64,000 nucleotides of DNA from contig QKYT01000310.1 of NCBI GenBank assembly GCA_003550305.1, positions 1 through 64,000 of the forward strand, given 5' to 3'. A program made the translations under genes and the position numbers. Under the pieces are notes generated by a model. The model saw only the letters and a program-made list of their open reading frames with translations, had not been told where the DNA came from and did no database searches. Shown piece after piece: positions 22,596 through 33,939 of this stretch. The stretch comes from Glomus cerebriforme. Taxonomy: Eukaryota; Glomeromycota; Glomeromycetes; Glomerales; Glomeraceae. Positions within the stretch are counted from its first letter, which is position 1. Each line of letters starts with the position of its first letter.

Positions 22596-24234
22596 AAATA
22601 AAAATTATTCATCGTACAAATTCATTTTATAAAATTATCTACCTTGACTTTGTGATTGTATCTCAGGAGAAATAATATAATAACTAAAATTCTTGAAATT
22701 GTTGAATATTTATTTGTAAATGGATTTAGAAAATAATTTGGATTATATGTTTAATAGAAGAATATTAATAAAATTGAACATGCAATACGAAAAATTTGTA
22801 TATCGAAAATAATGTCGCCATTTTCTAAAATTTCAAGTATACCGTTTTAGGGATCCAATTTATTTTACCGATTAGGAAATTAATACTTGTACTGTATGGT
22901 TTAATCGGTCAATTCTAATCGCAAATCATACTGTACCGATTTGTCTACACATATCACTTATGTGGTAATGTCGCAAAGAAAAAGAAAAAGTAAAAAAAAA
23001 AGTTTATATAAACAATTAAATTAAATAAATAAAAATAATACATAATTTCAATATAATTATTTGAGAATTTTTTAATATTCATAATAAATAATAACAATCT
23101 TGACAATAATATCAGCCGAATTGGAATTAACACTAGAATCAACTAAAAAAGCTCACTAAAATTTATAATGTATAACCATTTCGATTAAATACATTTAATT
23201 TCCCGTCAACAACAACTTTTGAATCTAAATAATTTAATAAATAATTCTTGTGTATATTGTAGGCTAATGTAGAGTTACTTAATTCAAAAAAAAATTATTG
23301 AATAAAATCAGGTTTTGAACGATTGAAAAACTTTTAACCTAGACTCCTATAGAACATGGTGCCACAAAATTTTATAATAATAAATGGGAAAAAAAAACTA
23401 CTATAATATAAACCTATATGAAATAGAACAAATTAGTTATAAATTTGGAGATTTAAAATTTATTTATTCTTTTTTTTTTGCTTACACCGCATAACACATT
23501 TGTACTTTTCTTTAACGGCAAAGGGAATTGAATCGTTTTATATTCATCGGTGATATGTTCCAAATTTATTCAAAAGTCAGGCTCCCAGCTGATGATGAAT
23601 GTAGTTGACTTGTTACCGATTTTTTATATAACTCTTACTCTAGAGTATATTAAATCTTTAAGAAGGTCTAACTTTGAAATTGGGCCTTTTTTTGCAAAAT
23701 TTAAAATACTCCAATGAAGGCAAAAAAAAAGGTTTATCTATAAAGAAAATGAAATTTTATGAGATCAAATCAAGAAATACGAGAAATACAAAATTTTTTT
23801 TCGGTTGTTCTAAATAATTTTTGATGTGTACAAACTAATAATTAATAAAGATTACTGTTTTTGATATTATATTACTGCACCAATTATAAAGTAGATGTAT
23901 AGTTGTATACTGAAACAGAATCGAGAAAAAACAAAAAAAAACACGCCGAAATCTTTAGCGCACCTCAATGAGAATTGAGAACCTGAATAACACGATTCAT
24001 TCTGGCACTAAATTGACTGGAAAGGAAGAGCTAAAAAATTACACATGATAGGTGTATCAAAAGCACATGATTAATACTATCATCAAATAAAGAAGGAAAA
24101 ATCGAGTATATAAGCACAAATCGCACCCATATAATGTTTATTGTTAAGTATAATGCAAGGTTTTTTACAATATAAATCTTACACCATTAAATTACTGCAC
24201 ACGAGAAATTTGAGAAATTAGATTTTTCTAGCAA
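22596..24234. other. AT-rich intergenic sequence
   Basis: No supported gene. Short oppositely oriented ACTGTA/TACAGT words near 22145-22160 and 22895-22940 belong to the window-wide motif discussed in the findings. Confidence 0.45.
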
Positions 24235-24950
24235 CATTTAAGATGTGCGTCGTTTAATTGCATGTTTCTTTGAAAATGTATCACGAAAACGTGATCATTA
24301 GTGAAAGTTACTGTACATCTAGGACAATTAATATTAACTTTGTCATCTGATGAACCTGAACCTGCTATAATCATGAAATAAATCAAATAAAATCACCAAT
24401 AACAAATTGTTACAACATACTTGTGAAAGAACTTCTTCGATCATATCAATATATGAAGCAAATTTCTCGATTATTAACCCTGGTATCCATGTTTTTCCAA
24501 CCATGTCACAGTATTGTTTTCATCCACCTCCGTGAATGAATTTGCTGATTCTTCGGATCAACCAAAATATCCACCACTATATTTCAAGGATTCATTTCTG
24601 AATCTATCATCAAACTCTTGGAGATCTAAATCACTTGCAATATTCGCAACCTCAACAACAAATATTGGGGTGATGGGTTGATCCAGAAAGATCCAGTTCT
24701 ATAAATGGCAGTCTGTTTCATTTTGTGTAAAAGAAATATCCGGCTCGAATTGTCATCTGTCCCTCAATATTAAAATTAAAGTCACCTTGTGAAGAAGTGA
24801 TACTCCATTTTTATGAGTTTCAATATTCCAGTTACTAAATTGTCGTGCTATCCCAGAAACACCTTTTTCTCTTGCATCGAGAGTTCGATGTATTGGAATT
24901 AATCTTCCCTTGTCAAACTCGAGGAGATCTTAAGTTGGTTGTTCAACTCT
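24235..24950 (-). pseudogene. Uma2-type (PD-(D/E)XK) endonuclease-domain relic
   Basis: Read on the minus strand with several frame changes: EFDKGRLIPI, GVSGIARQFSNWNIETHKNG, ITSSQGDFNFN, EGQMTIRA, PDISFTQNE, then LDQPITPIFVVEVANI and DDRFRNESLKYSGGY, followed by LEKHGYQG and FASYIDMIEEVLSQ. The order SPDISF...P.FVVEV...K is the Uma2 family signature (putative restriction endonuclease fold; the Asp of PD and the Glu-x-Lys region are core residues). After a GTATGT donor and a TTATAG acceptor a short tail, AGSGSSDDKVNINCPRCTVT plus F, holds a CxxC zinc-finger-like motif. At least three frameshifts and stops make it non-functional. Uma2-like proteins are abundant in Rhizophagus; their role is not established. 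Confidence 0.65.
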
Positions 24951-25739
24951 TCAAAAGCATCAACCTTCTTGAGATCTAGCATGTACTAATGCCCTAATTT
25001 TTCGTTTATCTATATTATACTGTATATACTAACATATCATACTAACATATTATCCAAAATCATCATGATCGTCAGTTATATTTATGTGTCTAGCAACGCC
25101 AAGCAACACGAATAAATTCTGCTGCTTGTCTTTGTGATGTTGATAAGTTTCTCGAAATCCTATATGAAATTCAGATTCAGATCTAAACTTGGACAATCAA
25201 GAACAATGATTTTATAAGGAAATGTTTACAAATGTAAAAACAGATTAAACATTAACGATGTGCTAGTGTTCATATTTGAGCCGCGAATCCAGAAATTAAG
25301 ATTTATGTTAACCACATAAACATGATAGTCTTGGAATGGGTAACTTTTGAAGAATATGTCGAACGTATAGTATTTCCGAATCCTAATCATAAATTCGTGC
25401 AAAGACATTTGGATGGAAATATTGTTCAAATTTGGGACTCACAGTGACACATAATAAATGTTGAATTGCCATGCGAAAATTTTCGATTGCCGAATAGAGA
25501 TACATTTCCAAATGATTGTTTTTGTTAATATAATAATAACACGCAAAAGCAAAATCTTCCACAATAAAAGATTTCGAAAGGTACAAATATATCATATGCT
25601 GAATCTATAAACTTATTTCACATTTATGATTTATATTTATTCCGAACAGTATGTGAGGAAAAGTCTTAGCTCAGATACACGTTCCTATCTTAATACTCTA
25701 TCCTAAGGACTATCTATTCCTCTATTTTTCTGCAAGATT
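24951..25739. other. Sequence between two nuclease relics
   Basis: Minus-strand frames of 67 and 70 codons (for example VEDFAFACYYYINKNNHLEM at 25383-25595) have credible composition but no recognised family; they may be remnants of either neighbour. Confidence 0.3.
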
Positions 25740-26650
25740 ACTTGATGAAATGCTTTTTTAGTTCCATGACTTCCACATAATTGTGTCTTTGATAGCTTAA
25801 ACAATGGATTTCTTCCTCATCAAGTGAACATTCCACAAAATAGCATTCGACAAACACTTTATCCACTATCTGTTGCGTTGTCGACTATCTGCACGGACTC
25901 TTGAACGAATCCCTTGATAAAATCATCTTTTTAACTTCGATTATACCAACAGTTTTACCGGTCCATTGCATAATCGATATTTCCTTGCTCTTGTATAACG
26001 AGGCTCTGGCAGTAAATCGTTACTTCATGTATTTTGTTGAGGAGAGTAATATCTTGGCGAAGTTTTAATTCTGCCATTAGATGTTTTAACCACTGCTCGG
26101 AACTTTCGTTATTTATGTCTACGCAACTACATGAAAGAACAGGGAACACATCAATTTTAGGATTCGGATCATCACTAAACACACTTTCAGACTCAATATC
26201 ATTGACAACTGTTTCGGATTTACTCTGCAACGCAACGGCAGGTTAGTAAAAAATCCCACGAAGTCTCTCAACCCTTCCTGTTATTTAACACGTACCATAG
26301 ATAGACTTATTGAGCAGTTTTTGTAGTTTCGACAATTGTTCCCATACCTCACTCAAAGTAGCAGTTGACACGTGTCAACGCTGTACAATGATGTGTATGT
26401 GTTCATCGTCGGGTTGAATTGGATGTCCTAACTTTTTAAGAGGTATAAGTTCTTTACCACCGAGTTCGCCCTTAATATTAACCCTCCTTATAATATACTC
26501 CAATATTGATAAATAAATATACCTGCATTTCAGGTAAATTGATACGGTATATGCGGTTTGCCCTTGCACCATCTTAGACTTTGCCTTTAGAAGAATAAAA
26601 ATCTTTAAGTTTGATAATAGCGACTAGCCCTGTTAAAACCCCTATAATGG
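25740..26650 (-). pseudogene. Crinkler (CRN)-type protein relic with PD-(D/E)XK-like C-terminal domain
   Basis: Upstream part: NRIYRINLPEMQ, an intron (GTATATTT to AG), then GELGGKELIPLKKLGHPIQP and DDEHIHIIVQR, which matches the CRN ubiquitin-like header ending in the HIHIIVxxP-type motif. Downstream, after an interval with stops, LLNKIHEVTIYCQSLVIQEQ, GNIDYAMDR, then in a shifted frame GKTVGIIEVK and KDDFIKGFVQESVQ, then FVECSLDEE. The D...(I/V)EVK+ arrangement is that of the restriction-endonuclease-like domain carried by CRN proteins, described in fungi and oomycetes as effectors or inter-strain conflict proteins. Single-base frameshifts (one right after YAMDR) and stops show it is dead. 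It lies on the same strand as, and upstream of, the Uma2 relic. Confidence 0.72.
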
Positions 26651-27699
26651 CTAAAAAGATCATCAATCTCATATACCCTCTTAAATCAAGTTGAATTCGT
26701 CAAATAGAACAAAATGTTCTGGTCGTTGTGAAAAAGAGAAAAGTCATCAAGAGTCATTCATTGGAAAATCCTTAATATATGTTTGTTAATTATATATTGA
26801 TTTTTTATAAATTTAGGGTCGAAAAAAAATGGTTGTCAATCATTTTTAATACTCAAATAAAAATATGATTTAGAAATTTTAATTTTTATCGTATTTTTGG
26901 GATCGGTGTGCTAATTTTATAGAGAAATTATGTCGCACAGACATGTAACGTGCCTCATATTATACACACGTGACTTTCGAGTACTGTACATTGCGCGACA
27001 GCGCGACCATTTCGACTGTCGAGACGCAGAGCCACAAATTACGGTAGTAAAAGATTACACTAAAGAAATGAAAAGTTTGGATCTCAACTTAAAACTACGA
27101 AAATGCGAAAACGCGAAACAAATACCCTTTTAAATAAGATCCAAGCGTCTAAAATATCAGTTGAGGTATCGTCAAAGAAAATTATCAGTATTTAGAAAAT
27201 AATGTGATACTAAAACTTATTTCCGAATTACAGCTGATATAAATATTCTAGAGGCCTGTAAGTGCCAAATGGCTTGTGCCCGGGAAAGTAGATTAAGCAT
27301 TGATGCTAATCGTTAATCGACTATGACGAAGAAGTAACAGATAGTACGTGTTTGGCAATACTTTAATATGTACAGATACCGTCATACCGGTACTGTTAGA
27401 TGAGTCGCTTGATGAAGATTCTCTCGAAGATTTTATGTTCGATGGTTCTTGAACTCTTGAAGGTGGATTAAAACCTCGGAAATTTCATACTTTAAAGAAT
27501 ACAAACAATAGTTAAAGCACACAAAAAACGATAGAAGAGTATAGCCAAACCAAACGACAGCTTGACTTGAAGACACATGAATCATGTTATTAAAATAAGA
27601 AATGAAATAGTAGAATATCTCACAGGTAACCGGCAAACTTTGGTTCTTCGAATAATGTCAAAAATTTTTTGATATCAAAACTTAAATTGCTGAGCATGA
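26651..27699. other. GC-richer intergenic sequence
   Basis: A plus-strand frame at 26930-27133 (67 codons) is unrecognised. Notable is TACCG-TCA-TACCGGTA near 27380. No gene is supported. Confidence 0.35.
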
Positions 27700-28040
27700 A
27701 AATATTATTATCGATTCCGAGATTGGTTGGGAGCATTTTCGATCAAATAGTTATCAGGTCAAGATCTAATGTATTGTTTAGAAGTTAATGCAAAGTTTAT
27801 CAGAGCTAAATGGTGGTCAAAATTCAGCATGAATCATTTTTTTAAACCAAAAGATCTTTAGGAAAAGACAACATAAGTTTGACAATATAGGTCAGAAATG
27901 GAAGGACGTATACAAATACTTTGAAAAATTATTGGTTTTTGCTCCAATGTATATTCTTGATGAAGTGGATGCGGCGCTAGATCCTTCACATACACAAAAT
28001 ATAGGACAATTAGTCTCTCAAGTTCTTTGCCTCTGTGACG
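27700..28040 (+). pseudogene. SMC2-like ATPase C-terminal relic
   Basis: Plus-strand translation gives QSLSELNGGQNSA at about 27,790, corresponding to the SMC signature LxELSGGQ, and [20 protein letters not shown] followed by NIGQLVSQV at about 27,938, which is the Walker B/D-loop block ([16 protein letters not shown]) specific to condensin SMC2. Between them the usual QRSLVALSLILxLL helix is replaced by unrelated sequence, and a stop follows NSA. The functional protein would be part of condensin on chromosomes; this piece has neither the N-terminal Walker A nor the coiled coil. It is a partial, decayed copy, presumably of an intact gene elsewhere. Confidence 0.8.
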
Positions 28041-28559
28041 TTTTGCTATAAAATCGGGATCAACAAATCTCTTACCTTGGAGCATTTCACGAACGACTCT
28101 TACCCAAATCGATATTCTGTTATTTATTCTCAACTCTCACAAGAACATACAGTAAAAGTGGATAAAGAACAATCTTCATAATAATATAGGTATGACCTCG
28201 ATGCAAGAAAAATATCAGCATACATGACCAATTAACGTTAAAATTGTCTGTTCTTACCTTCTTCAAGAATAACTGAGAAAATGCAACAAATACACGTGGG
28301 TGATGGATCAGAAAATCACCTCGAAGGCTCGAACAGAGCACATTTCTCCAATGTAATGCAACACGCTAATTTACAAACTCGAGAAAGAGTTACGAGATCA
28401 AAATAAGATCAGGAAGATACGAAAGAAGATCAAGAAAGTGAAAAAGAAGGTAATTATATTATTATAAGGAAGATGGTGAATGATGATAAAGGGAAGGTGA
28501 TGATATGAATAAAAAAGATCAAGGAAACTGTCAAGAAGATATAATATTGTTCTTACATT
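28041..28559. other. Sequence between relics
   Basis: A minus-strand frame of 91 codons at 27858-28133 is a shadow of the SMC2 block. GA-rich DNA at 28380-28540 translates to Lys/Glu/Arg runs. No gene is called. Confidence 0.35.
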
Positions 28560-29038
28560 TTAATCTTCAGAGCAAGGCGCGTATGATGATCCGATTATTG
28601 AACATGTAGGGGCAACACTTTTCAATTCATTGTCAAACAAGAAAAGTATATTCCTGATAAAACCGCGTATCAAAATGTAACCCACCGAAAAAATATGATT
28701 TTTCAGACGCAGATCTTTATCCTACGACACAATTTAGAACCTTTGCTTTTTCCTGATCTATTAAACCGATTTCCAAAACTTATGGTGCTGCGATTGATGA
28801 ATATTAGTTCCAGGTGGATGCTTCATCTAGAAAAGTTAAGACATCATCAAAATACATCATCAAAACACAAAATACACAAAGCCTACAATCTCACTTAATA
28901 TCTGACGGCAACATGTTCAACAAGGTATTGCATACACTTCACGCAACATATTTGATATTTGATGAGAATAGAACAATTCCCATTCCAAACTTTGTACGTA
29001 TGGGCGACACATATTTCATCAAAAACTATTACATCTAA
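28560..29038 (+). pseudogene. Coding relic of unknown family
   Basis: Frame-shifting translation gives SEQGAYDDPIIEHVGATLF, FIVKQEKYIPDKTAYQNV, KKYDFSDADLYPTTQFRTFA, then FQVDASSRKVKTSSKYIIK and TIPIPNFVRMGDTYFIKNYY, ending at a stop at 29036. The composition is that of normal protein and quite unlike intergenic shadows, with at least three frame breaks. I do not recognise the family. Confidence 0.45.
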
Positions 29039-30366
29039 CGATGTTGCAACCTACCTTATACCAGTAGAATCAAGAAATATTTTAAAGAACCAATGTCTTT
29101 TTACAGTAGAAACATATCAGTGACCTTCATTTAATTATATTAGTTTTTGGATTTATAACGTTTAAGTGTGATGCTATGGTTTTATCCGCATCTGTTCGTA
29201 ATCTGCAGATTACAGATCAACAGATTGGGACATTATTTAGATGACATATAGTATACATGCATGTGGGCAAAAATTTCGGCAAAAATTTCATCGGTCAATC
29301 ATTGCGAAAACGAAATCCCATCCGAAAGTTGAACATTAGGTTGAAATTATATATGTCGAAACTGGTAATTGCCAGAATTATGAATTTAGTATAACATACG
29401 TGTATCACGAAATTTTCTTGTATTATCATGTCCGTTGGCTGAAGACGATATTATAATTCTGGCCGGCACTGCAAATTTGGCTAAAATTATAAAACAGTTT
29501 CGGCCAACGTTTCATATATTTTTGGTAACGTGTAGATTGAAGAATTCTCTTTTTTTATTAAGAGCGAAATTACAAAAAAAAAGAGATTTAAAGAAATTAT
29601 GTAAAAAACTGTAATTTTGGTTGACTTGCAAGTTTCTTATAGTGAACATTATTAAATTCCAATAATTAAATGTCAAATATTAAACCGTAAAATATCTGTT
29701 GATAATAATTAAATATTTTTCTTTCTTATTATTATTTGTTAAAACAAATACGCGCAAATTATAAACAATTTCCTTCATGTAGATCAGTTCGGCATTTTTT
29801 GTATATTTCTCGGTTGGAAGTTCTTTGTTTTTCATTTTTTTTTTAAAAAAAGTAAATTTAATACTTTGTGAAAGTCAAATAATGCATTTGATGTCAGGGA
29901 AATTATTGCAATTTTTAAAAAGGCTCACGGTATTACAATCATATGTTAAGTGGTATGAAATAAAATACTGACAAAATTTTAATTGCCTGAGCGAATTTCT
30001 TTCAGTTTTGACATAGATTATTGATCTATCGGGTAAAATAAAAGCGCATTGTTTTTCAGTTAATCATGTTTACGTTTAATATTTTCGCAATCCTCAATTC
30101 TTTCCTGGTACTTCTCTAAATTCATTTGCTGCCGTTTTGCAGTTCATCTCATCAGGATCTAAGCATCTCAAGAGATTTTTTACATGTATCGACTAATTTT
30201 AATTTTGTGATCGGTGATCCGCATAATGGAGTAAAAAAGGAATCTGTGCGATGTTAGATGAACACATGTTTCATTTTCTTGTGTAATGTCACCTCGCGCA
30301 AATACTCATTGGCGTGCATGTATCCTTTTAAAGTATATTTTATGTCTTTCAACCCCGGATTCCTGA
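29039..30366. other. Intergenic sequence upstream of the kinase gene
   Basis: The 29,190-29,520 block is GC-richer, with words such as TTGGCTGAAGACGAT and TTCGGCCAACG and the repeated GCAAAAATTTCGGCAAAAATTT, reminiscent of a non-autonomous transposon, but no terminal repeats were paired. A CT-rich tract (TTTTCTCTCTTTCTCTCTCT) near 30410 lies in the likely kinase promoter. Confidence 0.35.
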
Positions 30367-30374
30367 TATAAATA
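30367..30374 (+). promoter_or_regulatory. TATA-like box for the kinase gene
   Basis: TATAAATA lies 124 bp upstream of the proposed kinase ATG, followed by a CT-rich tract, an arrangement common near fungal transcription starts. Position only; no expression evidence. Confidence 0.35.
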
Positions 30375-30497
30375 CCTCCAAATAATAATATTGCAAACGG
30401 TTTGCTTCTATTTTCTCTCTTTCTCTCTCTGATGTTAAAATATCCACTTCCATGGTTTTTATGGTCAATTTAAGTTGAAATAATACGATAAAAACTT

Positions 30498-32208
30498 ATG
30501 GGTGGTTGTGGTATACCTATATCATTCCAAAAACAAGAGAAATCTAAAATACTCTTAAAGCACTATTTACCAGTTGATAAATTAATTAGTGATTTTAAAT
30601 TGTCCTTGATAAACTGTGCCATAATAAACTCAAGAAACCTTTTGCTGTTCCTAAAAAAAGCCGCAGAGCTGTGGAATGAAGATCTCTCATACCAAAATGG
30701 TTTTTTTTTTTTACACCACAGTGCATGTTTATGTGATGTATATCAACTGATTCATCATTGTAAATATTACACCAAAATAATCAATGTAAACGTGCTGTGC
30801 TGTGTAATACTAGCTACGTCACTCAATTAATAAGACTTTATTATAGCAGCGCCTCGAAGAGTGTGGTACAAATAGACTGAGGATATCAGGTGACAAAACG
30901 TCACCGACAATTGGTTATTATGATCAAGAATTTAAGATCGATATCGAGCGGCTTGATACAGGAGGATCTGCTTCGATTCATATTGCATATTTGGAAAATA
31001 CAACAGTACCATTTGTAATTAAAAAATTTTTCAATAGCCACTCTACGGAAGAAATAATTAATGAGGTATTTTACTTATATACATAATTATAACTTTTTGA
31101 TATTTGTTATATAAGTTATGGATTATTTTCTTTTTTAGATCAAAATAATGGGAATAATTTCTCATCTTCAACATCCAAATATAATTCAATTTTATGGAGT
31201 TACGAAATTAGATACGAAATTAACAGGTAAAATAATAATGTATTGACAGTATTTTAATAAATATAATATTTATTTTACATATATATTTTTTTATTTTAGA
31301 TGAAGAAACTTTAGATGAAGTAAAATTTGCGCTCGTTCTTGAATACGTAAACGGTGGAACATTAGAAAATTATTTACGAGACAATGCTAAAACTTTTAAA
31401 TGGGAAAAACAATTAAGGTTTGCTAAAGAAATCGTAGATGCAATTTCTTGGTGTCATAATAAAGAAATTATACACGGAGACCTTGTAAGTATAATTGTAT
31501 TATTATATAATTTATTTACATTATATAATTAACCCATTTTTCATTTAGCATTCTAAAAATATTTTAATACATCAAATACAACCAAATCAACATGCGATAA
31601 AATTAGCGGATTTTGGAAGTTCATTTCTACAAGGCTGTAATACTAAGTTTACTAAAGCATGTGGTGTAGTACCTTACATGGATCCTAAAATTTTCGAAAG
31701 TCATTTATATAATTTAACCAAAAAATCAGATATATATAGTCTAGGAGTATTATTATGGCAATTAACAAGTTGTTCATCACCTTTTGGTTTTGCGGAAATA
31801 AAAGATGATCATGCTAAAATTATATCATTACAACTTAGTATCCTTAGAGGTAAAAGAGAAAACCCTGTTTCACACACGAATAAAAAATTCGGTGAGCTTT
31901 TTCAAAGTAAGTGTATAACTTTTATTTTGTAATATGAATTTTTTTTTGATATATATATTTTAAAAGTCACGTGAAAAAGTATAATCTAATCTTAATTTAT
32001 TTAAATAGAATGTTGGGAACATGAACCAGATAAAAGACCAGATATTCCTGAAGTAATTTCAGAACTTAATAGTATTAAATCTGAAAATAATAATGTATTA
32101 ACTAATTTTAATTCTAAAGAAAGCGTAAAAGCAAAAATTTTTGAAAACGAAGATTTTGACTTGTCAAATTGCGATGAAGATTGTGACTTGTCAAAAATCT
32201 TTAAGTAA
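30498..32208 (+). CDS. Tyrosine-kinase-like protein kinase, six exons
   Basis: Proposed exons 30498-30785, 30847-31065, 31139-31226, 31300-31484, 31549-31906 and 32009-32208 total 1338 nt (445 aa), all phases agreeing. The last five exons are certain from kinase homology; the first (MGGCGIPISFQKQEK to YYTKIIN) is inferred from an in-frame 61-nt intron. Kinase motifs in order: glycine loop RLDTGGSASIHIAYL, the ATP lysine in PFVIKKF, HLQHPNIIQFYGV, hinge LVLEYVNGGTLENYL, catalytic loop HGDLHSKNIL (Asp and Asn kept, Arg replaced by Gly), DFG in KLADFGSSF, VPYMDPKIF in place of APE, SDIYSLGVLLWQL, and CWEHEPDKRP. The tail is acidic (ENEDFDLSNCDEDCD). All catalytic residues are present, so it should phosphorylate Ser/Thr (or Tyr) in the cytosol; substrate unknown. 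It belongs to the expanded Rhizophagus kinase set. The 120 residues before the kinase domain are of unknown function. Confidence 0.88.
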
Positions 32209-33939
32209 TCGTTTGATTAATTTGCTTAGCAATTTGTTATTTTATGATTGTCTATTTTTTTTTTATTTTTCGGGTTTTCTTTTGTTTTCGTTACACTTTT
32301 TTTTCGATTTTCTTTTAAATAGAGTATATATTTCACACGGACATTTATTTATTTCTATAATAAAATTCTTTTACGACTTATAAAAAAAATAATTGGTCTA
32401 TTTATTTTAGTAACAACTTTGTGCGTCTTATAAAAAGTTTCATTGCTTTGTAGTAGATATGTTACCGTAAATATATAAAATAAATTGAATTTCTTGAAAT
32501 ATGATCAAAGTTTGTTAAAAGATATAAAAGTATCACAATTACAATAAATATTAAAGCAGATACACGATGATTTATTAAAATGCATTTAAATAACTGACGT
32601 AACCATATATGATTTTAAACATTCGATCGATAAACAAAAAATAAGATATCAATTTTTATGAAATTTAAATAAATTTTCTTATATTTGTAAAAATCGTAAA
32701 AATCAGAAAAAGTTGATATTTTTATCGTTGCTGATTTCCCAACAGCAGATCCATCAAATACATGTTCATTCAATATCTCAATAATGAAATTTTTATTATT
32801 TTAGTGAGACATATCAAGTCCGGTCTTCAATTTATTATTGCTATAGTAGTTTTAAAAATCTTCCAACAGAAATGTTAAATTTGTGACAAGAAATTTTTAT
32901 GAATCGCACGTTCTGCATCCATCAAATCATTCTTTCTTAATATTGATATACGATAATATTACAATAATTTATTTACAAACAAATATACGAAATAAATAAA
33001 GAAAACCCATTTCTATTTAGAAAAAAAAGCTAAACGAACGAAATTCCAAAAAAAGATAAAATACGACCTCAAAAAAAAACGGTTATATGTATCCGCATAC
33101 CGGAACAATTTGTAAGTTGCCATAATAACACTCTTAGGCTATATATTTGATTTGGATTATACTGTATATAATACAATTATACTTGTGTATAATTTCTTTA
33201 TTATGTAACCATGAAATCGACTCTACAATTTCTTAATTGGCTTCTATTTAAAAGCCTCAGCATATTCAATAACAAGCGAATAATTTACTTCATCTAAAGT
33301 AAAAAAAAAAAAAAGATATGTAAAACAACTGAAATACTTAAATAAAAAGTACTATAATATAGCAAAGTTTTATTTTAATTTTTAAATTTATATTAACTTT
33401 ATTAATAATATACACATTATAATGTATTTTTTCTAATTTTATTCCTGTTTTTTTTTGTGTTCTCTAATTGCTGTCTAAACTGATAATTTTCTTTTTTACT
33501 TTTTCATCAGGAACTTATCATATGTTATATATCTCTTTATTAATTATATCATTTAAATAAATGGTGTCTATTAACATAATGTTAAGTTAGAGGAATTTGA
33601 TCCTTTACATTCTTATTAAAAGATATATAATTCAGTTATTTTGTTCTTAACTATATATTTTTTCATTATTTTGATTATTATCTTTATTTTATCTATTTCC
33701 TTAATTCTGTCATTATATACTTTATTAGAATATTTTAAATTTTATCTATTATATTATGCATGAACAAGATATGAACGATCATGAAATGTATGTGTTTTTT
33801 GTTTTCGGGTCTCATGTCCATAATCTTCTATACTTCGCAAATGTTTTCTTCACCAACTTCAGTAATCATCAATTTCAAAAGATTCTGCTTAGAACTAATT
33901 AGACTAATCTAACTATTTTTATTTTTTATTTTTTATTTT
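32209..33939. other. AT-rich intergenic sequence
   Basis: Downstream of the kinase, T-rich sequence and an 80-codon frame that is a shadow of the last exon. Nothing else is supported up to the LINE flank. Confidence 0.5.
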
